NCBI RefSeq assembly: GCF_000203935.1 | Contig: NC_008573.1 | Span: 62,001-126,000 of the forward strand | DNA from: Shewanella sp. ANA-3 | Lineage (GTDB): Bacteria > Pseudomonadota > Gammaproteobacteria > Enterobacterales > Shewanellaceae | Length of the DNA stretch: 64,000 nucleotides | Reading direction: 5' to 3' | Part shown: piece after piece, positions 35,320-44,727 of the stretch | Layout of the letters: each line of letters starts with the position of its first letter | Position numbering within the stretch: the first letter of the stretch is position 1 | Position numbers and translations under genes: made by a program | The notes under the pieces: generated by a model | Database searches by the model: none | What the model was told of the DNA's origin: nothing | What the model saw: only the letters and a program-made list of their open reading frames with translations

Positions 35320-36393
35320 CTACTGGTTTTTTGCTTCTACTAAATCAATTAAGAATTGTTTTAGCTTCTCAATCTCTTGCTCCGACAATCTTGTTACTTC
35401 GACCTTGGTCTTTCGATTTTGGGTCGATAATTTAGCCCAACGATTGCGGTCGTCACCCTCGGCAATTTTATCATTTGCCAGCTTTTTGGGTTTTGATTGT
35501 TTATCAAAGTCTTCGAACACCTTCAGTATCTGACTGTTTTTCTGGCCATCGACATCAAATAGTCCCGCTACCGATGTTTCGCCTTCATTTGCATCGATGC
35601 AAATGTTTTCAATTTTCTCAAGTAACTGCTCGCTCAATAAAGCTGAAAGTTGATGCTTTTGAGTAATGTCATAAAGAGCCATAATTTGTGTTGAACTTAA
35701 AGCAGAAGGGCAGGGGAACAACTCAATAATTTCATCTGGAATTTCTGCGGCTTTAAGTGCTCTCGTTACATACGAATAAGATACGTCGAATTGAGCAGCT
35801 AGCTCTCTCAGAGATAACTTAACTGTTTTGTTGTTGGCAATCTCGAGCTCGTTTTTCGCGAGTGCCTTTTTCATCTGAAAACCCGCATCTCGATAACTAT
35901 ACTTTTCAGAGGTTTGGACGTATTTAACGATTTCGTGAACTTCTTCTTCTGTTAGTACAAAATCGGTATACAGCACATTTAATCCAGCATTCTCTAAGAT
36001 TGCTGCCATACGTCGGCGCTGACCATCAAACAAGTGATAACCAGTTGAATCCCGTGTTGCCAACGCATCAGAAAATTGCACCTTTGCAATAGTTTTACGG
36101 ATCCGCAGTAATGAATTTGGTTTTACATCACCGGCTGGACGCGGGTTAAATGGGTGTACGAAAGACTTTGTTTTGAGTTCTTCCGCCGTTAAGTGCTTAC
36201 GAGTGAATGTAAGAGTACGCCCACTGGACAATTTAATTTTAATTGAAGTAGCAGAGTCGTTCAGTACATCAGTATTAGCAACAAATGCAGACTCAGTAGT
36301 TTCTGGATGTAATTGACTATTTAAACCAGCAGAGTCAACTAAGGCTCTGCCAAATGGAACGCGCTTACGCGCTTCTTTAGCATTAGATACCAT
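35320..36393 (-). CDS. parB: ParB partition protein
   Basis: This 357-residue centromere-binding protein of a type Ia (P1-like) partition system has a ParB-type N-terminal segment (PAGDVKPNSLLRIRKTIAK and DGQRRRMAAILENAG) and a helix-turn-helix near residues 190-215 (SLRELAAQFDVSYSYVTRAL). The C-terminal part should dimerise. It overlaps the end of parA by 11 bases, so translation is coupled. Its target is proposed to be the composite repeats around 34879-35060. Confidence 0.9.
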   Translation of the reverse strand: MVSNAKEARKRVPFGRALVDSAGLNSQLHPETTESAFVANTDVLNDSATSIKIKLSSGRTLTFTRKHLTAEELKTKSFVHPFNPRPAGDVKPNSLLRIRKTIAKVQFSDALATRDSTGYHLFDGQRRRMAAILENAGLNVLYTDFVLTEEEVHEIVKYVQTSEKYSYRDAGFQMKKALAKNELEIANNKTVKLSLRELAAQFDVSYSYVTRALKAAEIPDEIIELFPCPSALSSTQIMALYDITQKHQLSALLSEQLLEKIENICIDANEGETSVAGLFDVDGQKNSQILKVFEDFDKQSKPKKLANDKIAEGDDRNRWAKLSTQNRKTKVEVTRLSEQEIEKLKQFLIDLVEAKNQ

Positions 36394-37600
36394 ATTCTGA
36401 ACCTCTAATTCTTGAAATGTGTTGGAATAGCGCCAAAGTAAATTGGTCTAGCGACTCTCTTGCTTTTTTAAGAGCTTTTGAGTCCCCTGTGTAGCTTCCA
36501 GGATGTACTGACACAACGGTATCAAATGTTTCTGCACAGCGCTTAAAGGCAGATAATTCAGGAATACTAGCCATCATCATGTCTTCAGCAAATACAGCGT
36601 TGGCAATCATTGAGCTATTAATATCTTGCTCGCTCTGCGAATACTTAGACATAAAAGCCAAATGGCCTTTCAAATTCGTTGTTGCGCCTTCTGCTTCTAA
36701 ATGATCCAGCATTTCTGGGATACGAGTCACGTATTGCAATGTTGAATGTAAATCAACGGTTGAGGGCGGAAGTGGAGTCACTAAAACGTCAGCTGCACAC
36801 AATGCACTTTTTAAAAGTGAGTCTAAGTGTGGGCCGCAGTCGATAAAGATAAAGTCGTAATCGTTGATTAGCTTTTCACAGACGTTGCGAGATAACGCCT
36901 CAAACGGATTAATTTCCGAACCAAAACGCTGAGCGCATAGAGCTTCCCATTGAGATGCTATAAAAGCATCTGCAATGCTTGACGGTATGATGTCAACACC
37001 AGGCACTTGAGTAGGTATGACAAACTCGTCTAACAGCTCTTCACGAGTTAAGTCTTGAAATACGGCTTGAACGACAGTGTTATCAATTGTACCAATGGAG
37101 TTTTTATGGCTCATGAACATACTGGCTGAGCTTTGAGGATCAATGTCCAGTACTAACACTTTTAAATCATGCTGAAGCATTTCAGAATGGCAACGTAACG
37201 CTTGGGCAATATTTACGGTTGATACAGTCTTACTTACACCGCCTTTGAGGTTACAAAGGAATACTACATAGCCGCGTTCAAATTTCTCACGCAATGCTTT
37301 ATGTCCACGATGCTTGTAAATATCGACTACTTGCTCAACCGTTAGATCATAAACTTCAACGCTACCGTTTAGCTTCTTATCGAACTGGTAACCAGTAGCT
37401 TCCATCTCATTAATCGATTTTTCTACGATCTTACGAGTGAGGCCTCTCAGGTTAGCTAATGCGCCTTTTGAGTAACGCTGGTGAAATGTATCTAAACCAA
37501 ATTCGATTTTGTGCTGTGTAATAGAGTCAGACATGGTGTTAAGCATTTTTCGTGCCCTGTCAGCAGTCGTTCTCATACGAGCTTTGAAGTGTTCATTCAT
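36383..37600 (-). CDS. parA: ParA partition ATPase
   Basis: This 405-residue type Ia ParA has an N-terminal DNA-binding region (about 100 residues), absent from short ParA proteins and used for autorepression. It is followed by a deviant Walker A motif KGGVSKT (near residue 120), FIDCGPHLDS as the Walker A' or B region, and LVLDIDPQSSASMF. ParA positions plasmid copies on the nucleoid with ParB. It begins just beside the replication origin. Confidence 0.93.
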   Translation of the reverse strand: MNEHFKARMRTTADRARKMLNTMSDSITQHKIEFGLDTFHQRYSKGALANLRGLTRKIVEKSINEMEATGYQFDKKLNGSVEVYDLTVEQVVDIYKHRGHKALREKFERGYVVFLCNLKGGVSKTVSTVNIAQALRCHSEMLQHDLKVLVLDIDPQSSASMFMSHKNSIGTIDNTVVQAVFQDLTREELLDEFVIPTQVPGVDIIPSSIADAFIASQWEALCAQRFGSEINPFEALSRNVCEKLINDYDFIFIDCGPHLDSLLKSALCAADVLVTPLPPSTVDLHSTLQYVTRIPEMLDHLEAEGATTNLKGHLAFMSKYSQSEQDINSSMIANAVFAEDMMMASIPELSAFKRCAETFDTVVSVHPGSYTGDSKALKKARESLDQFTLALFQHISRIRGSEYGI

Positions 37601-38040
37601 AGCAATTTAACTCCATTTATCAATTGCGTATAAGATTACAGCTAAAAGGTGTGGATTTCAATATTTGGTACATTAAAATCCGCACCTATTTAATGGTGTG
37701 CTAATTTCCTCACCTGGATGTTAGTGTCTGATGATATTAGATATACACTCAGCTTCATATCATGAAAGGGCAATGATGCTTTATAGGTGAAGACTGTAGG
37801 TTGTAGGTTTACTTGTTTGCTATGGAGCATTCGGGAAGTTGAACTAGAATCGAATAGAATCCTGTTTCTTCTTTTGATCTTAAAAGGATCAAAAACAAGA
37901 TCTATCTGCTTGGGAATATAAAAAGATATGATCTTTTTATTAAGATCTATTAAAGATATAAAGATCTATAGGGTAGGGTTTTTTATTTTGAATCAATATG
38001 TTATGCGTGTTTTTCAAATAGTTTTTTCGCTTTACACCTA
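37601..38040. other. GATC-rich, AT-rich part of the origin region
   Basis: No gene is seen between parA and the iterons. About ten GATC (Dam) sites crowd into 37870-38110, several within AAGATCTA units, and TTTTGATC-TTAAAAG-GATCAAAA forms an inverted repeat. AT content is very high at 37915-38000, which would suit a DNA-unwinding element. Dam-site clusters of this kind control replication timing at origins such as V. cholerae oriCII. Confidence 0.6.
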
Positions 38041-38806
38041 GATCTTACTCGTCAGGTTCCCAGATCTCACTCGCTTTATACCAAGATCTAACTCGTGACA
38101 GATCAAAAGTTTACTCGTTTAATACACTGATTTTACTCGTGTTACCCATAAGTATTACTCGTGTAGTTATCCACAGTAAAGAGTTTTGGTTGTTTATTGC
38201 CCTAAACACAGAGTAGATGCGCCTGTATTGATTGAATTTTATACTTTCTCATGTGTTTTATTCGTGTGACCCCTAGAGTTTATTCGTGTGAAAGACTGTA
38301 CTTTACTCGTATTTATGAAAAATCAGTTCGTTGTCGCATCCAATTTTAAAATAACCCAAAAATAGACCAATAGTGTACTCGTTCATATGTCGGTAGTTCA
38401 CTCGCTACTATATCAATAGTTTACTCGTCTATATGTCCGTAGTTCATTCGCTTCGATACCAATAGTTTACTCGTCTATATGTCTGTAGTTCACTCGCTTC
38501 TATATCAATAGTTTACTCGTTCAAGTATCTGTAGTTCACTCGCTTCTATATCAATAGTTTACTCGTTCAAGTATCTGTAGTTCACTCGCTTCTATATCAA
38601 TAGTTTACTCGTCTATATGTCTGTAGTTCACTCGCCTCTATATCAATAGTTTACTCGTTCACATGTCGATAGTTAACTCGCATCTATAACCATTAGTTTA
38701 CTCGTTCCTTTATCTGTAGTTCATTCGCTCCTAAACCTGTAGTTTACTCGTACCCATGTCTATATTTTATTCGTGACCAACTCAATATTTTTTTCGTGCA
38801 CTAACC
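38041..38806. repeat. Iteron array, plasmid replication origin (oriV)
   Basis: More than 20 copies of AGTTTACTCGT or AGTTCACTCGC variants are arranged head to tail. From about 38370 to 38700 they follow at 23-base steps in which a TTTACTCGT box alternates with a TTCACTCGC box, giving a 46-base higher-order unit (the intervening text reads like TCTATATGTCTGT or TCTATATCAAT). Looser copies start at 38045. Such iterons bind the Rep_3 initiator encoded next to them. The spacing is regular but the intervening sequence is itself repeated, so this is not a CRISPR array. Confidence 0.9.
38167..38175 (+). promoter_or_regulatory. DnaA box
   Basis: TTATCCACA, the consensus DnaA binding site, lies inside the iteron region, as expected for a theta-replicating plasmid origin. 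Confidence 0.8.
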
Positions 38807-38838
38807 CAATAGTTTACTCGTATTTGAGTAAACTATTG
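38807..38838. repeat. Inverted iteron pair downstream of repA
   Basis: CAATAGTTTACTC (38807-38819) faces its perfect reverse complement GAGTAAACTATTG (38826-38838) across a six-base gap. Face-to-face iterons of this kind usually bind Rep dimers. Here it sits after the repA stop rather than at its promoter, so it could also limit transcription or replication. Confidence 0.7.
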
Positions 38839-38874
38839 AGAAAGACCAAAGGTTTGATATGGAGGGGAGGGGGA

Positions 38875-40038
38875 TCAGGTATTGACGTTTAACAAGAAAT
38901 CTAACTTATCGAGTGCAGAACTCTTCAGTTTTGGTCGTTCAGTTTGTTCAGATTCGTTTTCTGCTTTCTCAATCGATATTTTTCGGTAGTGTTTGTAAAT
39001 GTCGTAAAATAATTCTCTACAGCGCGGTCTGTATTTCTCATAGTGTGATGAGAGAACGTAGTAAGCTACGGCCAGCTGCTCAGTCTCTTCTTGAGTAAGC
39101 GTTTCTTTTTTCATACGCAGACGATTCTCTGCATTCATTGCGACTTCCGCTGCTGCTTCAAGATCCATTGGATGCAATTTGATGAATTGATCTATCCAAA
39201 GGTACTCGAACTCAATGCTGGTAATTTTGTTGCCTGTTTTGTTTTCAATGATGCCATGACGTTTTTTACCAGAAGGATCTGTGTTGAAAAACATTACCTC
39301 GTCACTACAAGCCTCCTCTATTTCTTCAATCGACTTTACCAGCGCCTGATTGACGAATACCGATGTGTCCTTCATGGTTTTCTTGCCTGGCAGATAGTTA
39401 TCTTTGTCGTCAACTAACCCGAAAATACCTTTGAGAGTCATAACGTCTGTCTTATACAACTGCTTCTCAGGGGTTTTGAACCTCGATAATAGGTCATACA
39501 TTGGTTTAGAGTATTTTCCCCTCAGTCGTAGGAATCTAGCCACGTTAACGGAAGCGTATCCTTTTGACGCGTCGTGAAAAAAGTCTCTCAAGTCATAATT
39601 TGGTACCATTGTTAACTTTCCACGTGCATATTTCACTGTCGGGAAAAGGACGGATGATTCAAATTCATGAGTCGTCGGATGCTCTGCTAAAACCGTTCGT
39701 TTCTGAAGCCTAAGAGCGACAGGTTTAATTGTTGCCGCAAGGCTTTTGGATTCAACTTCAAGCCAATCAGCCAACCTAGAGGCGGGGATAGAAATTTCGA
39801 GCTGGGTTTCTTCTTTCCACTCTGTCTTTTGCATCTGGATCAGAAATAGGGCAAGTAGATTTTGCTCATGGGTCGTCATCGATATACGACTGTAGATTAA
39901 GTTGTGGTTTTTCTTATACGTCTGCGGTAATTGCGCTTCTGGATGTACATCGAATTTGTCAGTTTTGACTTTCTTCGATGTTGTAGTTACCCCATCTGAA
40001 CCCTGTAGTACCTGTTTGTTGTTTGCTTTATCTGTCAT
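38875..40038 (-). CDS. repA: Replication initiator protein, Rep_3 family
   Basis: This 387-residue initiator binds the iterons to open the origin. The Rep_3 (RepB-type) winged-helix region is seen in NHNLIYSRISMTTHEQNLLALFL and in the conserved FLRLRGKYSKPMYDLLSRFK. I use the ATG at 40036-40038 because AGGGAGG lies at ideal distance. A start 12 codons upstream is also open. Iteron-like boxes on both sides of the gene suggest autoregulation. The C-terminus is charged and variable. Confidence 0.9.
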   Translation of the reverse strand: MTDKANNKQVLQGSDGVTTTSKKVKTDKFDVHPEAQLPQTYKKNHNLIYSRISMTTHEQNLLALFLIQMQKTEWKEETQLEISIPASRLADWLEVESKSLAATIKPVALRLQKRTVLAEHPTTHEFESSVLFPTVKYARGKLTMVPNYDLRDFFHDASKGYASVNVARFLRLRGKYSKPMYDLLSRFKTPEKQLYKTDVMTLKGIFGLVDDKDNYLPGKKTMKDTSVFVNQALVKSIEEIEEACSDEVMFFNTDPSGKKRHGIIENKTGNKITSIEFEYLWIDQFIKLHPMDLEAAAEVAMNAENRLRMKKETLTQEETEQLAVAYYVLSSHYEKYRPRCRELFYDIYKHYRKISIEKAENESEQTERPKLKSSALDKLDFLLNVNT

Positions 40039-40079
40039 GGCATCCTCCCTATGCATCAATATAGCGTTCGCCATTTTCT

Positions 40080-40245
40080 CATTCCATATTTTTTTCGTAT
40101 TCCCTCCATATTTTTTTCGTGTTGACCCAACTATTAAATTTCAATCCCTATCTTTTCTTCGTGTATCTCCATATTTTTTTCGTGTTCACACAATATTTTA
40201 CTCGTCATATACCTATATTTTATTCGTGTAATCCAAATAGTTTAC
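40080..40245. repeat. Degenerate iterons upstream of repA
   Basis: About eight copies of a TATTTTTTTCGT or TAGTTTACTCGT box lie at roughly 22-23-base spacing just before the repA start. Bound initiator here would repress its own gene and may link it to the main array (handcuffing). Confidence 0.75.
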
Positions 40246-40689
40246 TCGTCTTAAATTGTGATCAAAATTAACTCTGTAAATGTAAGTTATTGTTGTATAA
40301 GAGTTAAATGTAGGCGGTGAACAACGGGATCTTGCAAGTAAAAATCTGTATTTTTTTTGCACAAATATGTTAAATTTTTGAATCAGATTATTTAAAGGCA
40401 AAATGAAGTCTAAAAAAAATCGTTAGGTATTGTTTTAAAAGGGTTTTTAATGGTTTACATAGATTTCGATATAAATATTTGTGTATCAGCATTGATTTTT
40501 ACAACCCAACTGTGAATGACACTCTAAAGATGACGAGAAAAATCTATGAGTAGACGAGTAAAATCTCGGGCTCACACGGTTTATTTATTGGAATTTTGAA
40601 GTAAATCGTGGCAGGGAGGGGAGCGCAAATTTGCGTGAATTGATTCAGAGGCCAATATCGGGCCATCTTTCCCCGATTGCGAGGCATTC
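40246..40689. other. Intergenic region with reversed iteron boxes
   Basis: No gene is seen. ACGAGAAAAATC (about 40532) and ACGAGTAAAATC (about 40555) are iteron boxes in the opposite orientation, just before the 191-residue gene. CGCAAATTTGCG is a perfect 12-base palindrome (about 40625). The rest is AT-rich. Confidence 0.5.
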
Positions 40690-41265
40690 ATGAAAGTATC
40701 CAGTTCTAGCCAGTTAACCGATTTACTGTCTTCCGTTTGGCCCAATAACGAAGTTAACGCCTTACAAGGTCTGCTTTCATTGTTTGACACGTTAATTAAT
40801 CACGGCGCCAGAGTATGCGAGCAGCCAACGCCGGATATTACTCCCGCTCAAAAGACGTTGTTTGTTCAGGCTGTCTATTCAGAGTTATCGAGCGGTAATC
40901 TCGACCCCATTGGAAAAGCAATTAGTTTTTATGGTGCCGATGCAGGGTTTACTCACGACAATCAGGATTTCCGCTTGTGTATCCATGCCGGTGATCGTCA
41001 GCCATTAACTGTGAAATCGTATTCATCATTGCAGTCCGGTTCGGGGCTGGATGTACAGGGTTATCTGTTACAGCTGGCTAACGGTTGTCAAAGCAACATC
41101 GTAAACGACCCATTTCATTCTCTCTGGATACGACTAGAAGATCCGAGTCGTAGCAAGCTAATTGCCGCATACGTGCAGATTACTCTGCTAATGAAAGCGA
41201 TTTCTAAGCGAGTAGGTAGGGCGGTATCACCGTTTTGTGTGGAACTGGTGGCAATAAATATTTAA
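40690..41265 (+). CDS. Hypothetical protein (191 aa)
   Basis: An unrecognised, apparently soluble protein beginning MKVSSSSQLTDLLSSVWPNN, with the middle segment FYGADAGFTHDNQDFRLCIH. It is preceded by GAGG and starts next to reversed iteron boxes. It lies 72 bases before ssb on the same strand, so a role in replication or a shared transcript is possible but unproven. Confidence 0.55.
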   Translation: MKVSSSSQLTDLLSSVWPNNEVNALQGLLSLFDTLINHGARVCEQPTPDITPAQKTLFVQAVYSELSSGNLDPIGKAISFYGADAGFTHDNQDFRLCIHAGDRQPLTVKSYSSLQSGSGLDVQGYLLQLANGCQSNIVNDPFHSLWIRLEDPSRSKLIAAYVQITLLMKAISKRVGRAVSPFCVELVAINI

Positions 41266-41337
41266 ATATACAAAATTTGTGTGATTATGAGTTTGTGTTT
41301 TAATGTGCTCGTTAATTACTTCTTTGGAGAGAGCAAA

Positions 41338-41865
41338 ATGGGTTCAGTTAATAAAGTTATCATTGTTGGCAATATCGGTCAGGAAATTGATTTTAAGACA
41401 CTTCCTAGCGGTACAAGCGTAGCAAATTTCAGTGTGGCCACGAGTGACACTTGGAAAGACCAACAGGGTGTTCAGCAAGAGGTGACCGATTGGCACAAGA
41501 TTGTTGTTTGGGGCAAGCTGGCTGAGATTATCAATCAATACGGTGGAAAAGGCCGTCAGGTCTACATCGAAGGCAAGCAAAAGACTCGCAAATATAAAGA
41601 TGCCAATGGCCAAGAACGCTACACAACAGAAGTTGTCGTGGACTTTGATGGTCAAGTACAGCTTTTAGGTGGTTCACCAAAGGATAATGCAGGCCAAAGC
41701 TCTGGTTATCAGCAAAACGCACCACAGCAGCAAGGTTACCAGCAAAACGCACCGCTGCTGCATGGATACCAGCAAAATGCACCGCAGCAAGGCGGTTATC
41801 AGGCGCAACCACAGGGCGGTCACCAACAAAATACTCAGCAACAGGCTTATAACTACCACCGTTAA
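41338..41865 (+). CDS. ssb: Single-stranded DNA-binding protein without acidic tip
   Basis: The first 110 residues form the OB-fold of bacterial SSB (NKVIIVGNIGQEIDFKTLPS, VTDWHKIVVWGKLAEI, QVYIEGKQKTRKY). A glutamine-rich linker follows, with four diverged Y-Q-Q-N-A-P repeats. The protein ends QQAYNYHR; the DDDIPF-like acidic tail by which SSB recruits repair and replication proteins is absent, with no sign of a frameshift. The start is chosen at 41338 because GGAGAGAG precedes it. It may protect transferred or replicating plasmid DNA. Confidence 0.92.
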   Translation: MGSVNKVIIVGNIGQEIDFKTLPSGTSVANFSVATSDTWKDQQGVQQEVTDWHKIVVWGKLAEIINQYGGKGRQVYIEGKQKTRKYKDANGQERYTTEVVVDFDGQVQLLGGSPKDNAGQSSGYQQNAPQQQGYQQNAPLLHGYQQNAPQQGGYQAQPQGGHQQNTQQQAYNYHR

Positions 41866-41885
41866 CCTTTAGGGTTTGTTGAACT

Positions 41886-41908
41886 AGCCGCCTTCGGGCG
41901 GCTTTTGT
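41886..41908 (+). terminator. Rho-independent terminator of ssb
   Basis: AGCCGCC (41886-41892) and GGCGGCT (41897-41903) form a stem closed by a TTCG tetraloop and followed by TTTT. Confidence 0.85.
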
Positions 41909-42122
41909 TCTGTCCACAGGGGCTCATAAAGCCTGCGGCGCCGTGCCTTTAACTGGCCGATCCCAATAAGTCGGAGCCAAAAGGTTTTCGAATATGGGTT
42001 TAATGGCTTCGGGAGAAAGGAAAGCGAATTTATGCTTGCTTGAAAGAAATCGATGTTATCCGCAAACATTAATCTTAAATTATTCTATAGTGCTATATAA
42101 GGATGTTTCTCTGAAATACAAG

Positions 42123-43601
42123 ATGTTATCATTGGCCATCACAGTCTCTCTTGCTGGCCCAATCCACGCAAGTGAGTTACCGATGTTGTTGGACAGACCC
42201 GCTGACTCTATTCCATTGGATAGGTCTATAGAGACAAAGCTCAAGCAAGCAGGGGGTTCTCCTTCGATTATTGCAAAGGCGGTAGCGTTGTCAGCGGCTA
42301 ACATCAATATAAACGCTGATGCTGAGAACGCAGAGATTAACTGCAAGCCATATCCTCGTGGTAAATACTCTCAAACACTGGTTCAGGATTGCACCACTGT
42401 ACCTGTTGATCTCTCCAAGACCGTAGCAGATGTGATTTTCTTTTATCACCCTCGTTGGATGGAGCAAATGCCATCGAAGGGGCAGGCATTTAAAGCAATC
42501 AGAGAAGAAATAGCTACAACAAATAGGGTGTTAGCTCAAAATACTCCTGCACAGCTCAAACTGGTAGCATTTGAAGAGCCGACGTTTGCTGGCTATCGAG
42601 ATTTCGAAGTGGCTTTATATGGCGGGGAAGAAAAATACCAAGAATTACTCGCTGTGGGTTTGGATGAAGTGCCAAACAGCTTCGATGCCTATAACAATCG
42701 TTCATCTAGCTACACCTACCAAGGTGAAAAGTGGACTAAGTATTATTATGGCGCTGAAGGGATGTTAAATCTGTCGTGGAACTATTTACCATTTTATTTA
42801 AGTGGGCGAATGGGTATTGAGACTCTGCCAGAAGATACCAAGATGCTGTTAGATTACAGCCCAGACATTGAAATTTATGGTCGTTTAGCCGAGCCTGAAT
42901 ACAGTGATTTCGAAAAAACACTCTGTGGCTCAGCTGGATTTAACGCTGCACAGCTTACGTCCCATGGTGTAAATACCTGCCCGAACACCGTTGTGCATGA
43001 AATAGGGCATGTGTACTTGGCCGATCATGACCTAGCGCACCGCAATACCGATAATATCGCTAAATTTAAACGTGCTACTGATTCCCCTTGTGATGGCGGT
43101 TATACGGTAATGACTTGGCAATCATCTCCGGACACCAAACTGTATTATTCATCCCCTGAAGTGATTGTAAATGGTAGTGTTTGTGGCGATGAAAGCCTGA
43201 GTTTTGTTGTGTCTCGTAACGGCGATTTATCAAAGTCAGCGTCGGTGAAAGTGTTCATTGATAACGCGGTAACACTGCTGGATTCAGATTTTATTGATGT
43301 GAAGTTTGCCGCCGGTGAAAGCACTAAATCTGTTGTAGTAAGCATCATAGACAATGCCTCAACCGCTGAAAACAGTAGTTTAGTGGCGGAACTTGTTACC
43401 CCAAGACTATTGAAGGTGACGGGCAGTACGATGGCGATCACTATCAACAATGACGATGTACTACCTGTGGTGACTCCGCCGACTACCTCGACTACTCCAA
43501 CCACCCCAACAACACCAGAGCCGGAATCATCTAGTGGTGGCGGGTCATTAGGGTATATCAGTCTCGTTTTCCTCGCCTTAGCTAGACGATTACGAAAATA
43601 A
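42123..43601 (+). CDS. Secreted zinc metallopeptidase with GlyGly-CTERM tail
   Basis: After a signal peptide (MLSLAITVSLAGPIHAS) comes a domain with HEIGHVYLADHDLAH near residue 295, a zinc-binding HExxH motif of metalloproteases, with several cysteines around it. Residues about 380-460 look like a Calx-beta-type module ending TINNDD. A T-P-T linker and the tail SSSGGGSLGYISLVFLALAR plus a basic end form a GlyGly-CTERM signal, which is cleaved by rhombosortase in hosts with type II secretion. An upstream start at 41994 would bury the signal peptide and is unlikely. It is chromosome-like cargo on a plasmid. Confidence 0.78.
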   Translation: MLSLAITVSLAGPIHASELPMLLDRPADSIPLDRSIETKLKQAGGSPSIIAKAVALSAANININADAENAEINCKPYPRGKYSQTLVQDCTTVPVDLSKTVADVIFFYHPRWMEQMPSKGQAFKAIREEIATTNRVLAQNTPAQLKLVAFEEPTFAGYRDFEVALYGGEEKYQELLAVGLDEVPNSFDAYNNRSSSYTYQGEKWTKYYYGAEGMLNLSWNYLPFYLSGRMGIETLPEDTKMLLDYSPDIEIYGRLAEPEYSDFEKTLCGSAGFNAAQLTSHGVNTCPNTVVHEIGHVYLADHDLAHRNTDNIAKFKRATDSPCDGGYTVMTWQSSPDTKLYYSSPEVIVNGSVCGDESLSFVVSRNGDLSKSASVKVFIDNAVTLLDSDFIDVKFAAGESTKSVVVSIIDNASTAENSSLVAELVTPRLLKVTGSTMAITINNDDVLPVVTPPTTSTTPTTPTTPEPESSSGGGSLGYISLVFLALARRLRK

Positions 43602-43619
43602 CCCAGCGCTTCAAAGACA

Positions 43620-43642
43620 GCTCCCATTGGAGCGGTTTTTTT
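43620..43642 (+). terminator. Rho-independent terminator
   Basis: GCTCC (43620-43624) pairs with GGAGC (43629-43633), followed by GG and seven T. It ends the metallopeptidase transcript. Confidence 0.75.
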
Positions 43643-43804
43643 GTGCGTAATTTACAGTCATATTTGATGACCAGAAATATTTAAGTGATAGGTTAACAGA
43701 GTAAGCAGTATCGAGCCTGGGAACCCCAAATTTTTGCGTGAATTTCCCGATATGAGTTAATGAGCATGAGTCAAATGGCTCAATAATTCTGAGAGGGAAG
43801 GGTA

Positions 43805-44092
43805 GTGGATATACTGAATATTGCTGACATCAATGTGGCTGAATACGTTGAATACGATACGCCAGATCAAACGCCTGTCTGGGCATGGATTGAAGACAAC
43901 GCGACGTATACGCATCGCAAGAACCATGACGCGGATAACTGCGGCATTTGGGAGTTTGTTGTGAATACCTGCTGCATTACCGATGAAGATTGTGATGTAT
44001 CAATCGAAGATGTGCCGCAAGAAATCAGGGGGGCGGTCCGAGAGGCCATTGATAATGGCGCAGCCTATATTCTGTTTCATCAAGGCACCTAA
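43805..44092 (+). CDS. Hypothetical acidic protein (95 aa)
   Basis: An acidic 95-residue protein with a GTG start and GAGGG upstream. It has four cysteines (DNCGIW, NTCCITDEDC) and no signal peptide. No family is recognised. It is followed by a strong terminator. Confidence 0.5.
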   Translation: MDILNIADINVAEYVEYDTPDQTPVWAWIEDNATYTHRKNHDADNCGIWEFVVNTCCITDEDCDVSIEDVPQEIRGAVREAIDNGAAYILFHQGT

Positions 44093-44116
44093 GCAGCTGC
44101 CTAAGATGTAATTTAG

Positions 44117-44151
44117 CCCCCTGATAGATTTGGTTCTATCGGGGGATTTTG
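44117..44151 (+). terminator. Rho-independent terminator
   Basis: CCCCCTGATAGA (44117-44128) pairs with TCTATCGGGGG (44135-44145) with one bulge, followed by TTTTG. Confidence 0.75.
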
Positions 44152-44244
44152 TGTTAAATTGCTGATGAAACAGAGGAAAGCAAATGTTGTATTAAGCATA
44201 TCCAAGCGTTATTCACAAAATCTGTGGATAAAAGGAAGCCTATA

Positions 44245-44649
44245 ATGAAAGTGAGATTTTTGTGTGCAGTAGCTCTTGCGAGTTCACTCAGTGCCTATGC
44301 CGCAGACGGTGGAATAGATCTGAAAAAATCTTTTACCCAATTGGATTGCTCTGAGACTAAACCCGTTGGTAAACAGCTCGGCTATCAGTCTGATTTTGAT
44401 GATGGCAGTCGCTCAAGATTGTTCTATCCCTTCGTGAAGGCTTTTGGTGGTGTTCATCGTGAGTTTAGTTTGCTGAGCGGGTACAACGATGACCGCTCTC
44501 AAACTGCCGATTACTTTTATACACAGATAGGGACATCACGCGTCAGGTATTTTGAAACTACGGCCAATTTTAATTCTGAGTACGGGGCTAACAAAGTACC
44601 GCTATACTGCTTCGAGATAGAACGCGCTTATATTTTTCCAAAAGTCTAA
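44245..44649 (+). CDS. Secreted hypothetical protein (134 aa)
   Basis: AAAGGAAG precedes an ATG that opens a signal peptide (VRFLCAVALASSLSAYA). The mature part has two cysteines (LDCSET and LYCFEI) at its ends, probably joined. No family is recognised. An upstream GTG at 44224 is less likely because it would place charged residues before the signal. Confidence 0.55.
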   Translation: MKVRFLCAVALASSLSAYAADGGIDLKKSFTQLDCSETKPVGKQLGYQSDFDDGSRSRLFYPFVKAFGGVHREFSLLSGYNDDRSQTADYFYTQIGTSRVRYFETTANFNSEYGANKVPLYCFEIERAYIFPKV

Positions 44650-44727
44650 TCCACCAGATCTGAAATTTGCCAGAAATTCAATCATTGGTAGCCTATTCAC
44701 AGTAACTAACCCAATGAGGAAAAATAG

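Noticed and set aside
38370..38840. Regular 23-base repeats as a possible CRISPR array
   Set aside because: The intervening sequences are repeats too, unit length is too short, no cas genes are near, and the pattern fits iterons next to a Rep_3 gene and a DnaA box.
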